Origin: Lysobacter niastensis
GTDB taxonomy: Bacteria; Pseudomonadota; Gammaproteobacteria; Xanthomonadales; Xanthomonadaceae
Assembly (NCBI RefSeq): GCF_015453285.1
Contig: NZ_JADLZT010000013.1
Span: 40,308 to 104,307 of the forward strand
Length of the DNA stretch: 64,000 bases
Direction: 5' to 3'
The notes under the pieces are model-generated. The model saw only the letters and a program-made list of their open reading frames with translations. It made no database searches and was not told where the DNA came from. Positions 27,898 through 36,528 of the stretch are shown here, piece after piece. The position numbers and the translations under genes were made by a program. Each line of letters begins with the position of its first letter. Positions within the stretch are counted from its first letter, which is position 1.

Positions 27898-30744
27898 ATG
27901 GCGGCGATGCCGAAACAGACGCCCCTGCCATTCCCGGACGCCGGTCCGGCCCGTCCCAGCGCGGCCGACCCCGCCGCTGCGGGTCCCGCCGACACCCATG
28001 CCGCCGCCGACCCGCGCAACGCCGACGGCGAAGCAGCGGTGATCGACGAGGCCGCACGAGCGGCCGCCGAAGTCGCGGAGCCTGCCGGCGAAATCGCCAC
28101 GGGCGCCGACACCGTCGAAGCGATCGGACCCGAGCCTGACGAGCCCGAGGCTGTCCGCGTCGAACCCGACCCGGCCCAGGCCGAACTGCCGATGCCGCCC
28201 GCCGCGCCGTTGCCGGCTGTGCGCATGCCGCAGGGTCGCCGCCCGTGGTGGGCGCGCCTGCTGGGTTCGATCATGGCGCCGTGGGTGCAGCTCACCATCG
28301 AGCCGGAACAGCCGGCCGAACACGCGCCCGAGATCGGCGGCCGTCCGGTCTGCTATGTGCTGGAGGATTACGGCCTCAGCAATGCGCTGATCCTCGAACG
28401 CGCCTGCCGCGAAGCCGGCCTGCCGTCGCCGCTGCAGCCGCTGCCGGGCGATCCGCTCGGTCGCAAGCGCGCCTACGTGGCGCTGTCGCGCCGCAACGCC
28501 AGCGCGCTGACACCGCTGCAGCCGCTGAACACCGCGCCGACGTCGAAGACCCATTCCGGTTCGCTGGCGCGCCTGCTCGAAGCGCATCGCCGCCAGCCGT
28601 CGCTGGACGTGCAGCTCGTGCCGGTGTCGATCTTCGTCGGCCGCGCGCCGGACAAGAGCAGCGGCTGGTTCTCGGTGCTGTTCTCGGAAAACTGGACGCT
28701 GGTCGGCCGCTTCCGCCGCCTGCTCGCGATCGCGCTCAACGGCCGCGACACGCTGGTTCGCTTCTCGCCGCCGGTGAGCCTGCGCTCGATCGTCGACGAG
28801 GGCCTGCCGTCCGAGCGCACCGTGCGCAAGCTCTCGCGCGTGCTTCGCACGCACTTCCGCCGCATCCGTGCGGCGGTGATCGGTCCCGACCTGTCGACGC
28901 GACGCCTGCTGGTCGACCAGGTGCTGGCATCGCCGTCGGTGAAGGAATCCATCGCCGACCAGGCCCGGCGCGACAACTCCAAGCTCGCCGATGCCTGGCG
29001 CAAGGCGCATGCCTTCGCCTACGAGATCGCCGCGGACTATTCGCACCCGGTGGTGCGCTCGGCCAGCTTCCTGCTCGCGCCGGTGTGGAACCGCATCTAC
29101 CGCGGCGTGCTCGTGCACCACCTCGACACGCTCAAGCAGGCCGCACCCGGCCACGAAGTGGTCTATGTGCCCTGCCATCGCAGCCACATGGACTACCTGC
29201 TGCTGAGCTATCTGCTGTACTCGCGCGGCATCGTGCCGCCGCACATCGTGGCCGGCATCAACCTCAACCTGCCGGTGGTCGGCACGCTGCTGCGCAAGGG
29301 CGGCGCGTTCTTCATCCGCCGCAGCATCCGCGGCAGCGCGCTGTATTCGGCGGTGCTCGGCGAATACGTCGCGCAGCTGGTCGCCGGTGGCTACTCTATC
29401 GAGTACTTCGTCGAGGGTGGGCGCTCGCGCACGGGCCGCCTGCTGCCTCCCAAGGGCGGCATGGTGGCGATGACGCTGCGTGCGTTCCTGCGCCAGCCGA
29501 CGCGTCCGGTGCTGTTCCAGCCCATCTACATCGGCTACGAGAAGCTGATGGAGGGCAACAGCTACCTCGACGAGCTGACGGGCAAGCCGAAGGAGAAGGA
29601 ATCGATCTGGCAGCTGGTGACCGGCATCCCCAAGGTGCTGCGCAGCAACTACGGCCAGGTCGTGGTGAACTTCGGTGAACCGATCCGCCTCAACGACGTG
29701 CTGGCCGAACACGCGCCGGACTGGAACGGCCGTCCGCTTGGCGACGAGGAAAAGCCGGCGTGGCTGTCCGATACCGTCGATGCGCTCGCCGAGCGCATCC
29801 AGGTCAACGTCAACCGCGCCGCCGACGTCAATCCGATCAACCTGCTGGCGCTGGCGCTGCTGTCCACGCCCAAGCACGCGATGGGCGAGGCTGACCTGCT
29901 GGCGCAGATCGCGCTGAGCAAGAAGCTTCTGGCCGAACTGCCGTACTCCGATCGCGTCACCGTGACGCCGCATTCGCCGCAGGAGATCGTCGCCCACGGC
30001 GAGGAGATCGGCACGCTGACGCGCATCGCGCATCCGCTCGGCGACGTGATCGGCGTCAGTGGCGACAACGCGGTGCTGCTGAGCTACTTCCGCAACAACG
30101 TGCTGCACCTGTTCACCGCGGCGTCGTGGATCGCCTGCTGCTTCCAGAACAACCGCCGCATGAGCCTCAACGGCGTGCTGCGCCTGGGCCGCAACGTCTA
30201 TCCGTTCCTGCAGGCGGAACTGTTCCTGCCGTGGAGCGAGGAAGAGTTCGCCGAGCGCCTGTCGCGCACGGTCGAGGTGTTCATCCGCGAAGGCCTGCTG
30301 GAGAAGGTCACCGAGGAGGAAGGCGGCATCCTGGCGCGCAATGCCGGACAGACCGACGAGGTATTCCGCCTTCGCGCGATCGGCCATTCGCTGCAGCAGG
30401 CGTTCGAGCGCTACTACATCGCCATTTCGGTGCTGGTGAAAAACGGTCCCGGCACGCTCGGCGCGGGCGAACTGGAAAGCCTGTGCCAGCTGGCCGCGCA
30501 GCGCCTGTCGCTGCTGTACGCACCGGCCGCGCCAGAGTTCTTCGACAAGACGCTGTTCCGCGGCTTCATTCAGAAGCTGCGCGAGATGCGCCTGGTCTGG
30601 CTGGACGAGAACAGCAAGCTGGCGTTCGACTCGCGCCTGGATGCCTGGGCCAAGGACGCCAAGGTCATCCTCGGCCGCGAACTGCGCCACACGATCGAGA
30701 AGATCAGCCCGGAATCGAACAAGCCGGCGCCGGCCGCCGGATAG
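27898..30744 (+). CDS. plsB: Glycerol-3-phosphate 1-O-acyltransferase
   Basis: Makes 1-acyl-glycerol-3-phosphate, the first phospholipid synthesis step at the inner membrane. 948 residues. The catalytic HRSHMD motif is at 427-432 (H306-x4-D311 in E. coli), followed by GGAFFIRRS, FVEGGRSRTGRLLPPKGG and PVLFQPIYIGYEKL acyltransferase blocks. Compared with the ~807-residue E. coli enzyme there is an extra ~120-residue N-terminal region rich in Ala, Pro, Glu and Asp. A second ATG at 27907 is possible; CATAAT overlapping the first ATG resembles a -10, so the exact start is unsure. Confidence 0.95.
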   Translation: MAAMPKQTPLPFPDAGPARPSAADPAAAGPADTHAAADPRNADGEAAVIDEAARAAAEVAEPAGEIATGADTVEAIGPEPDEPEAVRVEPDPAQAELPMPPAAPLPAVRMPQGRRPWWARLLGSIMAPWVQLTIEPEQPAEHAPEIGGRPVCYVLEDYGLSNALILERACREAGLPSPLQPLPGDPLGRKRAYVALSRRNASALTPLQPLNTAPTSKTHSGSLARLLEAHRRQPSLDVQLVPVSIFVGRAPDKSSGWFSVLFSENWTLVGRFRRLLAIALNGRDTLVRFSPPVSLRSIVDEGLPSERTVRKLSRVLRTHFRRIRAAVIGPDLSTRRLLVDQVLASPSVKESIADQARRDNSKLADAWRKAHAFAYEIAADYSHPVVRSASFLLAPVWNRIYRGVLVHHLDTLKQAAPGHEVVYVPCHRSHMDYLLLSYLLYSRGIVPPHIVAGINLNLPVVGTLLRKGGAFFIRRSIRGSALYSAVLGEYVAQLVAGGYSIEYFVEGGRSRTGRLLPPKGGMVAMTLRAFLRQPTRPVLFQPIYIGYEKLMEGNSYLDELTGKPKEKESIWQLVTGIPKVLRSNYGQVVVNFGEPIRLNDVLAEHAPDWNGRPLGDEEKPAWLSDTVDALAERIQVNVNRAADVNPINLLALALLSTPKHAMGEADLLAQIALSKKLLAELPYSDRVTVTPHSPQEIVAHGEEIGTLTRIAHPLGDVIGVSGDNAVLLSYFRNNVLHLFTAASWIACCFQNNRRMSLNGVLRLGRNVYPFLQAELFLPWSEEEFAERLSRTVEVFIREGLLEKVTEEEGGILARNAGQTDEVFRLRAIGHSLQQAFERYYIAISVLVKNGPGTLGAGELESLCQLAAQRLSLLYAPAAPEFFDKTLFRGFIQKLREMRLVWLDENSKLAFDSRLDAWAKDAKVILGRELRHTIEKISPESNKPAPAAG

Positions 30745-30776
30745 AGTTCCCGCGGCAGCAGGCCATCGGTGTCATT

Positions 30777-30798
30777 ACGGCCCGCTCCGGCGGGCCGT
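30777..30798. terminator. Hairpin between convergent plsB and the next gene
   Basis: Perfect nine-base stem ACGGCCCGC / GCGGGCCGT with TCCG loop between the two convergent stop codons. The T-tract is poor. Confidence 0.5.
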
Positions 30799-30802
30799 CG
30801 CT

Positions 30803-31444
30803 CTATGACGTCGCCGGTGCCAGCAGGCGCGACATGGCCTCGCCGTACCATCGCGCCGCGCGCTGCGCCCCGATTGACAACGCGGCGGCCGAGTAGGCGT
30901 TGAGCAGGGCCTTGCGCTGTTCCCGCACGCCCTCGTCAACCGGCTCCAGGCGTTTCGCCAGGTAGCGGCTCCGGTCCGGCCCCGCAAAAGGCAATGAGCG
31001 GATGGCGCCGAGCAAGGGCCGCATCGCTCCCTCGCTCAGGTGGCCGTGCAACAGCGCGGTTCCGACCGCTTCGCCCGCGCGCTGCGAACCGCAGGTCGAT
31101 TCGATGAATGCGCGCCACTGATCCAGCGGCAACGCGGACACGGAGGCTGCGTCGCCCATCGCCTGCACATCCAGTGCGGCAGCCGCAGCCTGTCCCCGCA
31201 AATGGCCGGACCATCCCAGCGCGCAAGCCTGCAGGTCAGGCTGCGTTCCGTGCCACCGGGCCGCCGCATCCATCGTCAGTGCGCCGATCCGGCACAAGGC
31301 CGACTCCATGGCGAGCCAGTTCCGGTAACGGTCGCCATCCAGCCGGCCATCGCCGATCGCGCGCGACAACGCTTCGGCAACGTCGATCTGCGCCAGCCCG
31401 GCGACGTCCTGCCAGCGCTGACGCGGTTCTGGTCGTTCGGACAT
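30803..31444 (-). CDS. Protein of unknown function, predicted helical
   Basis: 213 residues, no signal peptide or membrane segment. It is mainly helix-forming (DVAEALSRAIGDGRLDGDRYRNWLAMESALCRIGA; RYLAKRLEPVDEGVREQRKALLNAYSAAAL) with His residues at WHGTQ, SGHLRG and LLHGHLSEG. The arrangement is loosely reminiscent of heme-oxygenase-like helical bundles, but I cannot assign it. It is divergent from the winged-helix/kinase gene, sharing a 270-bp intergenic region. A GTG three codons upstream is an alternative start. Confidence 0.65.
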   Translation of the reverse strand: MSERPEPRQRWQDVAGLAQIDVAEALSRAIGDGRLDGDRYRNWLAMESALCRIGALTMDAAARWHGTQPDLQACALGWSGHLRGQAAAAALDVQAMGDAASVSALPLDQWRAFIESTCGSQRAGEAVGTALLHGHLSEGAMRPLLGAIRSLPFAGPDRSRYLAKRLEPVDEGVREQRKALLNAYSAAALSIGAQRAARWYGEAMSRLLAPATS

Positions 31445-31630
31445 CGGCGCCACGTCTGGAACTCCCCTGTGTGAAATGCCCGGTCCGGCCCCCTGCCGTC
31501 CATGGCAGGCCGGTCATGGTCCCCGGCACGCCGGCCAGGACCGGATCCGGGCTGCAGGGAGACTAGGAGGAGAGTCCGTCGGGGTCTTTCCGCATCTCGG
31601 AAAAGTTCTGAAAAATTGTGATCGCGCGGC

Positions 31631-31661
31631 TTGTGCTGAATCGGCAGGCGCCGATTAAGAT
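31631..31661 (+). promoter_or_regulatory. Promoter of the winged-helix/kinase gene with an overlapping inverted repeat
   Basis: TTGTGC at 31631-31636 and TTAAGA/TAAGAT at 31655-31661 with an 18-19-base spacer, preceded by A-tracts (GGAAAAGTTCTGAAAAATTG). The spacer contains AATCGG-N6-CCGATT at 31639-31656, well placed to be an operator. Confidence 0.5.
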
Positions 31662-31717
31662 CGTTGATGCCGATCGCGTTTTCGACCGGATCGGGTGGCG
31701 CTGTGGGGGGCGCTTGA

Positions 31718-34144
31718 ATGGACAGACCTTTCGATGCCGGCACGCGTGCCGGCCTGTGGCGCTTCGCGGGTGCGGAACTGCACGATGCCGACAGCCGTCT
31801 GCGCGTCGAGGGCCGTGATCAGGTGCTGGACCGGAGCAGCCATGAAATCCTGCGCTATCTCCTCGATCGCGCAGGCGAGGTCGTCACCAAGGATGAGTTG
31901 CTGGAGGCGGGCTGGCCGGGCCGCGTCGTTTCGGAGAACTCGCTGGCAAAGGCTGTGAGCCGCCTGCGCCTGGCGCTGGGCGAGCAGGGCGGCGCGATTC
32001 GCGCGGTGCACGGCTATGGATACCGGCTGGTGGCGGCGGTGGATTTCCAGGCGCTGCCGGAGGCTTCGGCCACGATCGTGAGCGAGTCTCCCGTGTTGGC
32101 GCCATTGCGGGAAGGCGACCCGCTCCCGCTGCGTACCGGCTGGCGCATCGGTCCCCGCCTCGGCGAAGGCAGCACCGGTGTCATCCATCTGGCGCAGACG
32201 GAGCAGGGCGAGGCGCGCGCCATCAAGTTCGCCACCGGCGAAGGCGGGTTGCGCGGCCTCAAGCGCGAGATCGCATTGACCCGCTACATCCGCGAAGTGA
32301 AGCCGGACCTGGAGGACGTGGCCCAGGTCATCGACTGGAACCTCAGCCAGCCGCCGTTCTTCCTCGAACTGCCGCACTTTCCCGATGGTCATCTCGGGCA
32401 ATGGGCCGGCGCGCGTGGCGGCCTGGCCACGCTGGACCTGCAGGCGAGGATCGGCCTGTGCACACGCTTGTGCGAAGCGGTGGCGGGCCTTCACGAGATC
32501 GGCATCATCCACAAGGACCTGAAGCCGGAGAATCTCTATCCGGTCTGCGATGGGGAGGGCCAGTGGCGCATCGTCCTGGCCGACCTCGGCGCGGGTGGCG
32601 CGTTGTCCTCGCCACGGCTCTCCGAGCTCGGCCTGACCTTCAGCATCGCCGCCGATACCGCAACTTCCCCGCGTGCCGGCAGCCTGCTGTACCTGGCGCC
32701 GGAGGTGATTGCCGGCGAGGCGCCCACGCAGCGCAGCGATGTCTTCGCGCTGGGGGTGCTGCTCTACCAGCTCGTGGTCGGCGACCTGCGCCGCTCGCTG
32801 GCGCCCGGCTGGGAGGCCGATGTCGACGACGAACTGTTGCGCGAGGACATCGCGCTGGCCGCTGCCTCCAACCCCCTGCGCCGCGACATCGATGCGCGCA
32901 CGCTCGCGCAACGCCTGCACACGCTGGCAGCACGCCACGAGCAGCTTGAGCACGAGCGCAGCCACGCCCTGGCGGTGCAACAGCAGGCCCGGCAGCTGGC
33001 AGCGCTGAAGCAGAAGCGGCGCTGGCTGCTCGCCGGCATGGGAGTGCTCACGGCCTTCCTGGCGCTGTCGCTGTGGCAGCAGGTCCGGGTGCAGAACGCG
33101 CGCGACGCCGCCGAAGCCGCCAGTCGCGTCGCCCACGAGAACGCCGCGATTGCGGATGCCGTCAACCGCTTCTTCAACCAGGACGTGCTCGGCTCCGCTT
33201 CGCCGTACGCCCAGGACGGAAACCACGAGCCGACGATCCGCGAAGCCGTCGACCACGCGGTCATGCGAATCGACGAACGCCTGCGCGACCAGCCCGTGGT
33301 CGAAGCCAGCGTGCGCATGACCATCGGGCAGGTGTACGGCGAAATGATGCAGATCGCCAAGGCGATCGAGCAGGAACGCCGCGCCGTGACTCTGTACGAA
33401 AAGCACCTGGGACTGGATGATCCGCGCACCCAGCAGGGGCGTTACCGGTTGGCGACCGATCTCACCGACGACTCGCGCTTCGATGAAGCCAGGCGGATCA
33501 TCGACACGACCGATGCTTGGCGAAGGAAGACCGGCGGGGCCGACGTCGAAACCACGCTGTTGTCGCACCGGGCCAGCTGCTATTGGCACATCCGGCGCGA
33601 GGAATACGCCGCCGGCCAGTCGGCCTGCGAGGGAGCGATCGCATCGCAGCTGGCCTTGAACGCGGACGACCGCAACGCCCTGGTCAAGGCGCGCGCGAAC
33701 CTCGCCGTGCTGCACAGCCGCGACGGCCGCTTCGCGCAGGCGGAGGAACAGTTCGTGGAGATCGAGAAGGATTTCCGCGCACTCGGCGACCAGGACAGCC
33801 CCACGCGGCTGCGCTTCTCGTACCTGCATGGGATGAACCTGCTGGAACTCGCGCGTTACGCCGAGGCGGCGCAGACGCTCGGCGCCGCATATCGCGGATC
33901 GGTCGCGGCGCTCGGCGCCGACAATCCCCACACGCTGGAAATCCAGATGGGCCTGGCGAGGCTGCACGTGATGCGTGCCCACCATGCGCAGGCGGTGCCG
34001 CTGCTGCAGCACGCCTACGCTGCCTATGCCCGCCAGTTCGGCGAGGACAGTCATTACACCCTGGATGCGCGCAACGCACTGCAGGCTGCCCTGTGCGGGG
34101 CGAACAGCGGCAAGGCAGGGCAGGGGCCGGCCGCCTGCCGCTGA
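31718..34144 (+). CDS. Winged-helix DNA-binding domain / protein kinase / TM / TPR fusion
   Basis: 808 residues. Residues 12-107 form an OmpR/PhoB-type winged helix (SHEILRYLLDRAGEVVTKDELLEAGWPGRVVSENSLAKAVSRLR, ending VHGYGYRLVA). Residues about 143-400 form a kinase domain: GEGSTG at 149-154, Lys170, HKDLKPEN at 265-272 (HRD changed to HKD), DLG at 289-291 in place of DFG, and APE at 327-329. One membrane helix lies at 435-454, then about 350 residues of TPR-like helices, probably periplasmic. This would be a membrane-tethered transcription factor with a built-in kinase. Its catalytic lysines and Asp are present but HRD and DFG are variant, so activity is uncertain. Confidence 0.88.
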   Translation: MDRPFDAGTRAGLWRFAGAELHDADSRLRVEGRDQVLDRSSHEILRYLLDRAGEVVTKDELLEAGWPGRVVSENSLAKAVSRLRLALGEQGGAIRAVHGYGYRLVAAVDFQALPEASATIVSESPVLAPLREGDPLPLRTGWRIGPRLGEGSTGVIHLAQTEQGEARAIKFATGEGGLRGLKREIALTRYIREVKPDLEDVAQVIDWNLSQPPFFLELPHFPDGHLGQWAGARGGLATLDLQARIGLCTRLCEAVAGLHEIGIIHKDLKPENLYPVCDGEGQWRIVLADLGAGGALSSPRLSELGLTFSIAADTATSPRAGSLLYLAPEVIAGEAPTQRSDVFALGVLLYQLVVGDLRRSLAPGWEADVDDELLREDIALAAASNPLRRDIDARTLAQRLHTLAARHEQLEHERSHALAVQQQARQLAALKQKRRWLLAGMGVLTAFLALSLWQQVRVQNARDAAEAASRVAHENAAIADAVNRFFNQDVLGSASPYAQDGNHEPTIREAVDHAVMRIDERLRDQPVVEASVRMTIGQVYGEMMQIAKAIEQERRAVTLYEKHLGLDDPRTQQGRYRLATDLTDDSRFDEARRIIDTTDAWRRKTGGADVETTLLSHRASCYWHIRREEYAAGQSACEGAIASQLALNADDRNALVKARANLAVLHSRDGRFAQAEEQFVEIEKDFRALGDQDSPTRLRFSYLHGMNLLELARYAEAAQTLGAAYRGSVAALGADNPHTLEIQMGLARLHVMRAHHAQAVPLLQHAYAAYARQFGEDSHYTLDARNALQAALCGANSGKAGQGPAACR

Positions 34145-34181
34145 GGAAGGCTTCAACGGCCGGCGCCGTCGGGGACGTGCC

Positions 34182-34391
34182 CTAGGCCGGTTCGTCCGGG
34201 ATCAGCGCGCTTTCCAGACGGGCGATGCAGTCCTTCAGCCACAGCCTGCGCTTCTTCAGGCGCTTGATCGTCAGTTCGTCGCTGTTGCCGGCCTGGACCA
34301 TCAGGTCGATGGCGGCATCGAGATCGCGGTGCTCCAGGCGGAGCTCGGCAAGCTGGCGTGCTATCACGGCGGGATCGTCGCTGTCGATCAT
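34182..34391 (-). CDS. YdcH-family (DUF465) small coiled-coil protein
   Basis: 69 residues. The family pattern is clear: RQLAELRLEHRDLDAAIDLM followed by TIKRLKKRRLWLKDCIARLE, a short two-helix hairpin with the KRLKKRRLWLKD motif. It is nested in a much longer open frame on the same strand, but the ATG at 34391 begins the conserved domain. It is divergent from ttcA with a 66-bp gap. Function is unknown. Confidence 0.85.
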   Translation of the reverse strand: MIDSDDPAVIARQLAELRLEHRDLDAAIDLMVQAGNSDELTIKRLKKRRLWLKDCIARLESALIPDEPA

Positions 34392-34442
34392 GGAATGCAG
34401 CTTAACGCGCGCCGCCTTCAGCGTCATGGCGGCCGCGGCCGT

Positions 34443-34448
34443 TAGAAT
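34443..34448 (+). promoter_or_regulatory. Possible -10 element of ttcA
   Basis: TAGAAT ends only nine bases before the ttcA ATG. If it is used, the mRNA would have almost no leader. No clear -35 was found. Confidence 0.35.
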
Positions 34449-34457
34449 GGCGGTCCG

Positions 34458-35393
34458 ATGAGCACCGCCCCGATGAGCACCGCACTTCCCCATATCCTGC
34501 CGCTGGCCGAACCCCGGCCCCACGTGCGCGCCGGCCAGCGCCAGGCACACGAGGCCAACAAGCTCGCCAAGCGCCTGCGCCACCAGGTGGGCCGCGCGAT
34601 CGCCGACTTCGGCATGATCGAGGACGGCGACAAGGTCATGGTCTGCCTGTCCGGCGGCAAGGACAGCTACACGATGCTCGACATCCTCGTGCAGCTGCAG
34701 AAGAAGGCGCCGGTGAAGTTCGAGCTGGTGGCGGTCAACCTCGACCAGAAGCAGCCGGACTTCCCCGAACACGTCCTGCCGGCTTACCTCGAGTCGATCA
34801 GCGTGCCGTACAAGATCCTCGAGCAGGACACCTACTCGGTGGTCACGCGCGTGGTGCCGGAAGGCAAGACCATGTGCTCGTTGTGCTCGCGCCTGCGTCG
34901 CGGCGCGCTGTATGCGTACGCGGCCGAGCAGGGCTTCACCAAGATCGCGCTCGGCCACCATCGCGACGACCTCGTCGCGACGTTCTTCCTGAACCTGTTC
35001 TTCCACGCCAAGCTCGCGGGCATGCCGCCCAAGCTGCTGTCCGATGACGGCCGGCACGTGGTGATCCGCCCGCTCGCGTACGTGCGCGAGGACGACATCA
35101 GCGCGTACGCGCAGGTGAAGCAGTTCCCCATCATCCCCTGCAACCTGTGCGGCTCGCAGGAGAACCTGCAGCGCAAGCAGGTCAAGAAGATGATGGACGC
35201 CTGGGAGCAGGAGTCTCCCGGCCGCATCGAGACGATCGCGCGCGCGCTGGGCGACATCCGTCCGTCGCAGCTGAGCGATCCGAAGCTGTTCGATTTCCTC
35301 GCGCTCGGCCGCAACGGGGATGCTACGCCGCTGCCCGATGCGCATGCGTGGCTGTCGGGCGAGCCGCATGCGGCGGACGACGCGCAGGACTGA
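34458..35393 (+). CDS. ttcA: tRNA 2-thiocytidine(32) synthetase
   Basis: Installs 2-thiocytidine at position 32 of some tRNAs using an Fe-S cluster. 311 residues. The PP-loop [11 protein letters not shown] is present, and the cluster cysteines are in [11 protein letters not shown] and [14 protein letters not shown]. The first ten codons are a near-perfect duplication (ATGAGCACCGC occurs twice, 15 bp apart), giving two tandem possible starts. Confidence 0.96.
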   Translation: MSTAPMSTALPHILPLAEPRPHVRAGQRQAHEANKLAKRLRHQVGRAIADFGMIEDGDKVMVCLSGGKDSYTMLDILVQLQKKAPVKFELVAVNLDQKQPDFPEHVLPAYLESISVPYKILEQDTYSVVTRVVPEGKTMCSLCSRLRRGALYAYAAEQGFTKIALGHHRDDLVATFFLNLFFHAKLAGMPPKLLSDDGRHVVIRPLAYVREDDISAYAQVKQFPIIPCNLCGSQENLQRKQVKKMMDAWEQESPGRIETIARALGDIRPSQLSDPKLFDFLALGRNGDATPLPDAHAWLSGEPHAADDAQD

Positions 35394-35410
35394 CCATGAC
35401 CCATTCCGCC

Positions 35411-35440
35411 GTCATTGATTCCCGCTTTCGCGGGAATGAC
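35411..35440. repeat. Dispersed intergenic repeat, copy 2
   Basis: Hairpin ATTCCCGC-TTTC-GCGGGAAT (35418-35437) flanked by GTCATT and ending AATGAC, located between ttcA and rdgC. It shares its core with the copy at 6497-6520. Confidence 0.7.
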
Positions 35441-35469
35441 GAGCCACACACCATTTGCAGGACTTCTTG

Positions 35470-36375
35470 ATGTTCTTTCGCAACCTGACGCTGTTCCGCT
35501 TCCCCACCACCACCAAGCTCGAAGACCTCGACTCCGGCCTGGACGAATGCCAGCTCAAGCCGGTCGGCCCGCTGGAGCTGTCCAGCCGCGGCTTCATTTC
35601 GCCGTTCGGGCGCGATGCCGAAACGATGTCGCACAACCGCGGCGATGCCACCTGGCTGGCCGTCGGCGGCGAGGACAAGATCCTGCCCGGTTCGGTCGTC
35701 AACGACATGCTGGCCAAGAAGCTGGCCGAGATCGAGCAGAAGGAAGGACGCAAGCCGGGCGGCCGCACGCGCAAGCGCATCAAGGACGAGCTGGTCACCG
35801 ACCTGCTGCCGCGCGCGTTCGTGAAGCCCAGCCGCACCGACGCGCTGATCGACCTGGGTCACGGCGTGGTCGCGGTCGATACCTCCAGCCGCAAGACCGG
35901 CGAGAACGTGGTCAGCGAGATCCGCCGCGCGCTGGGCAGCTTTCCCGCGTTGCCGCTGAACGCCGAAGTCGCGCCGCGCTCGATCCTGACCGGCTGGGTC
36001 GCCGGCGAGCCGCTGCCGGAAGGCCTGTCGCTGGGCGATGAATGCGAGCTGCGCGATCCGATCGACCAGGGTGCCGTGGTCAAGGTGCAGCGCATGGAGC
36101 TGCAGAGCGACGAGATCACCAAGCACCTGGAATCGGGCAAGCAGGTCACGCGCCTGGCGCTCAACCTCGACGATCACGTGTCCTTCGTTCTTGGCGAAGA
36201 TCTGGTGGTGCGCAAGTTCAAGCTGCTCGATGGCGCCGTCGACGAGCTCGAATCGACCGAGCGCGACGACCTGCGCGCCGAGCTCGATGCACGTTTCGTG
36301 CTGATGGCGGGCGAGTTCAAGCGCCTGTTCACTGTTCTGGAAGGCGCACTGAAGCTGTCCAAGGCCGAGGCCTGA
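35470..36375 (+). CDS. rdgC: Recombination-associated protein RdgC
   Basis: DNA-binding ring protein that modulates RecA. 301 residues, matching the usual ~300. It begins with MFFRNLTLFRF and contains LSSRGFISPFG, TWLAVGGEDKILPGSVVN, RKPGGRTRKRIKDE and LTGWVAGEPLPEG, all typical of the family. The ATG at 35470 is preferred over one five codons upstream because it matches the family N-terminus. It is transcribed in the same direction as ttcA, separated by a short palindromic repeat. Confidence 0.96.
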   Translation: MFFRNLTLFRFPTTTKLEDLDSGLDECQLKPVGPLELSSRGFISPFGRDAETMSHNRGDATWLAVGGEDKILPGSVVNDMLAKKLAEIEQKEGRKPGGRTRKRIKDELVTDLLPRAFVKPSRTDALIDLGHGVVAVDTSSRKTGENVVSEIRRALGSFPALPLNAEVAPRSILTGWVAGEPLPEGLSLGDECELRDPIDQGAVVKVQRMELQSDEITKHLESGKQVTRLALNLDDHVSFVLGEDLVVRKFKLLDGAVDELESTERDDLRAELDARFVLMAGEFKRLFTVLEGALKLSKAEA

Positions 36376-36528
36376 CACGTTCCACGCGCATCGTCCGCAC
36401 GCGCTGTCATGTTCGGCGCGGACGATGCGCCACGTCGCAACCACCGCGCGACGATCTGCACGTATGATGCCCCTGTCCCCCATGGATGGGTTCGAGCCGC
36501 GTTCGTTCCCCCACCGAGCCGCCCGTCC

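Noticed and set aside
27760..30690. 976-residue minus-strand open frame
   Set aside because: Antisense to plsB, which has intact catalytic motifs; the antisense product has no family features.
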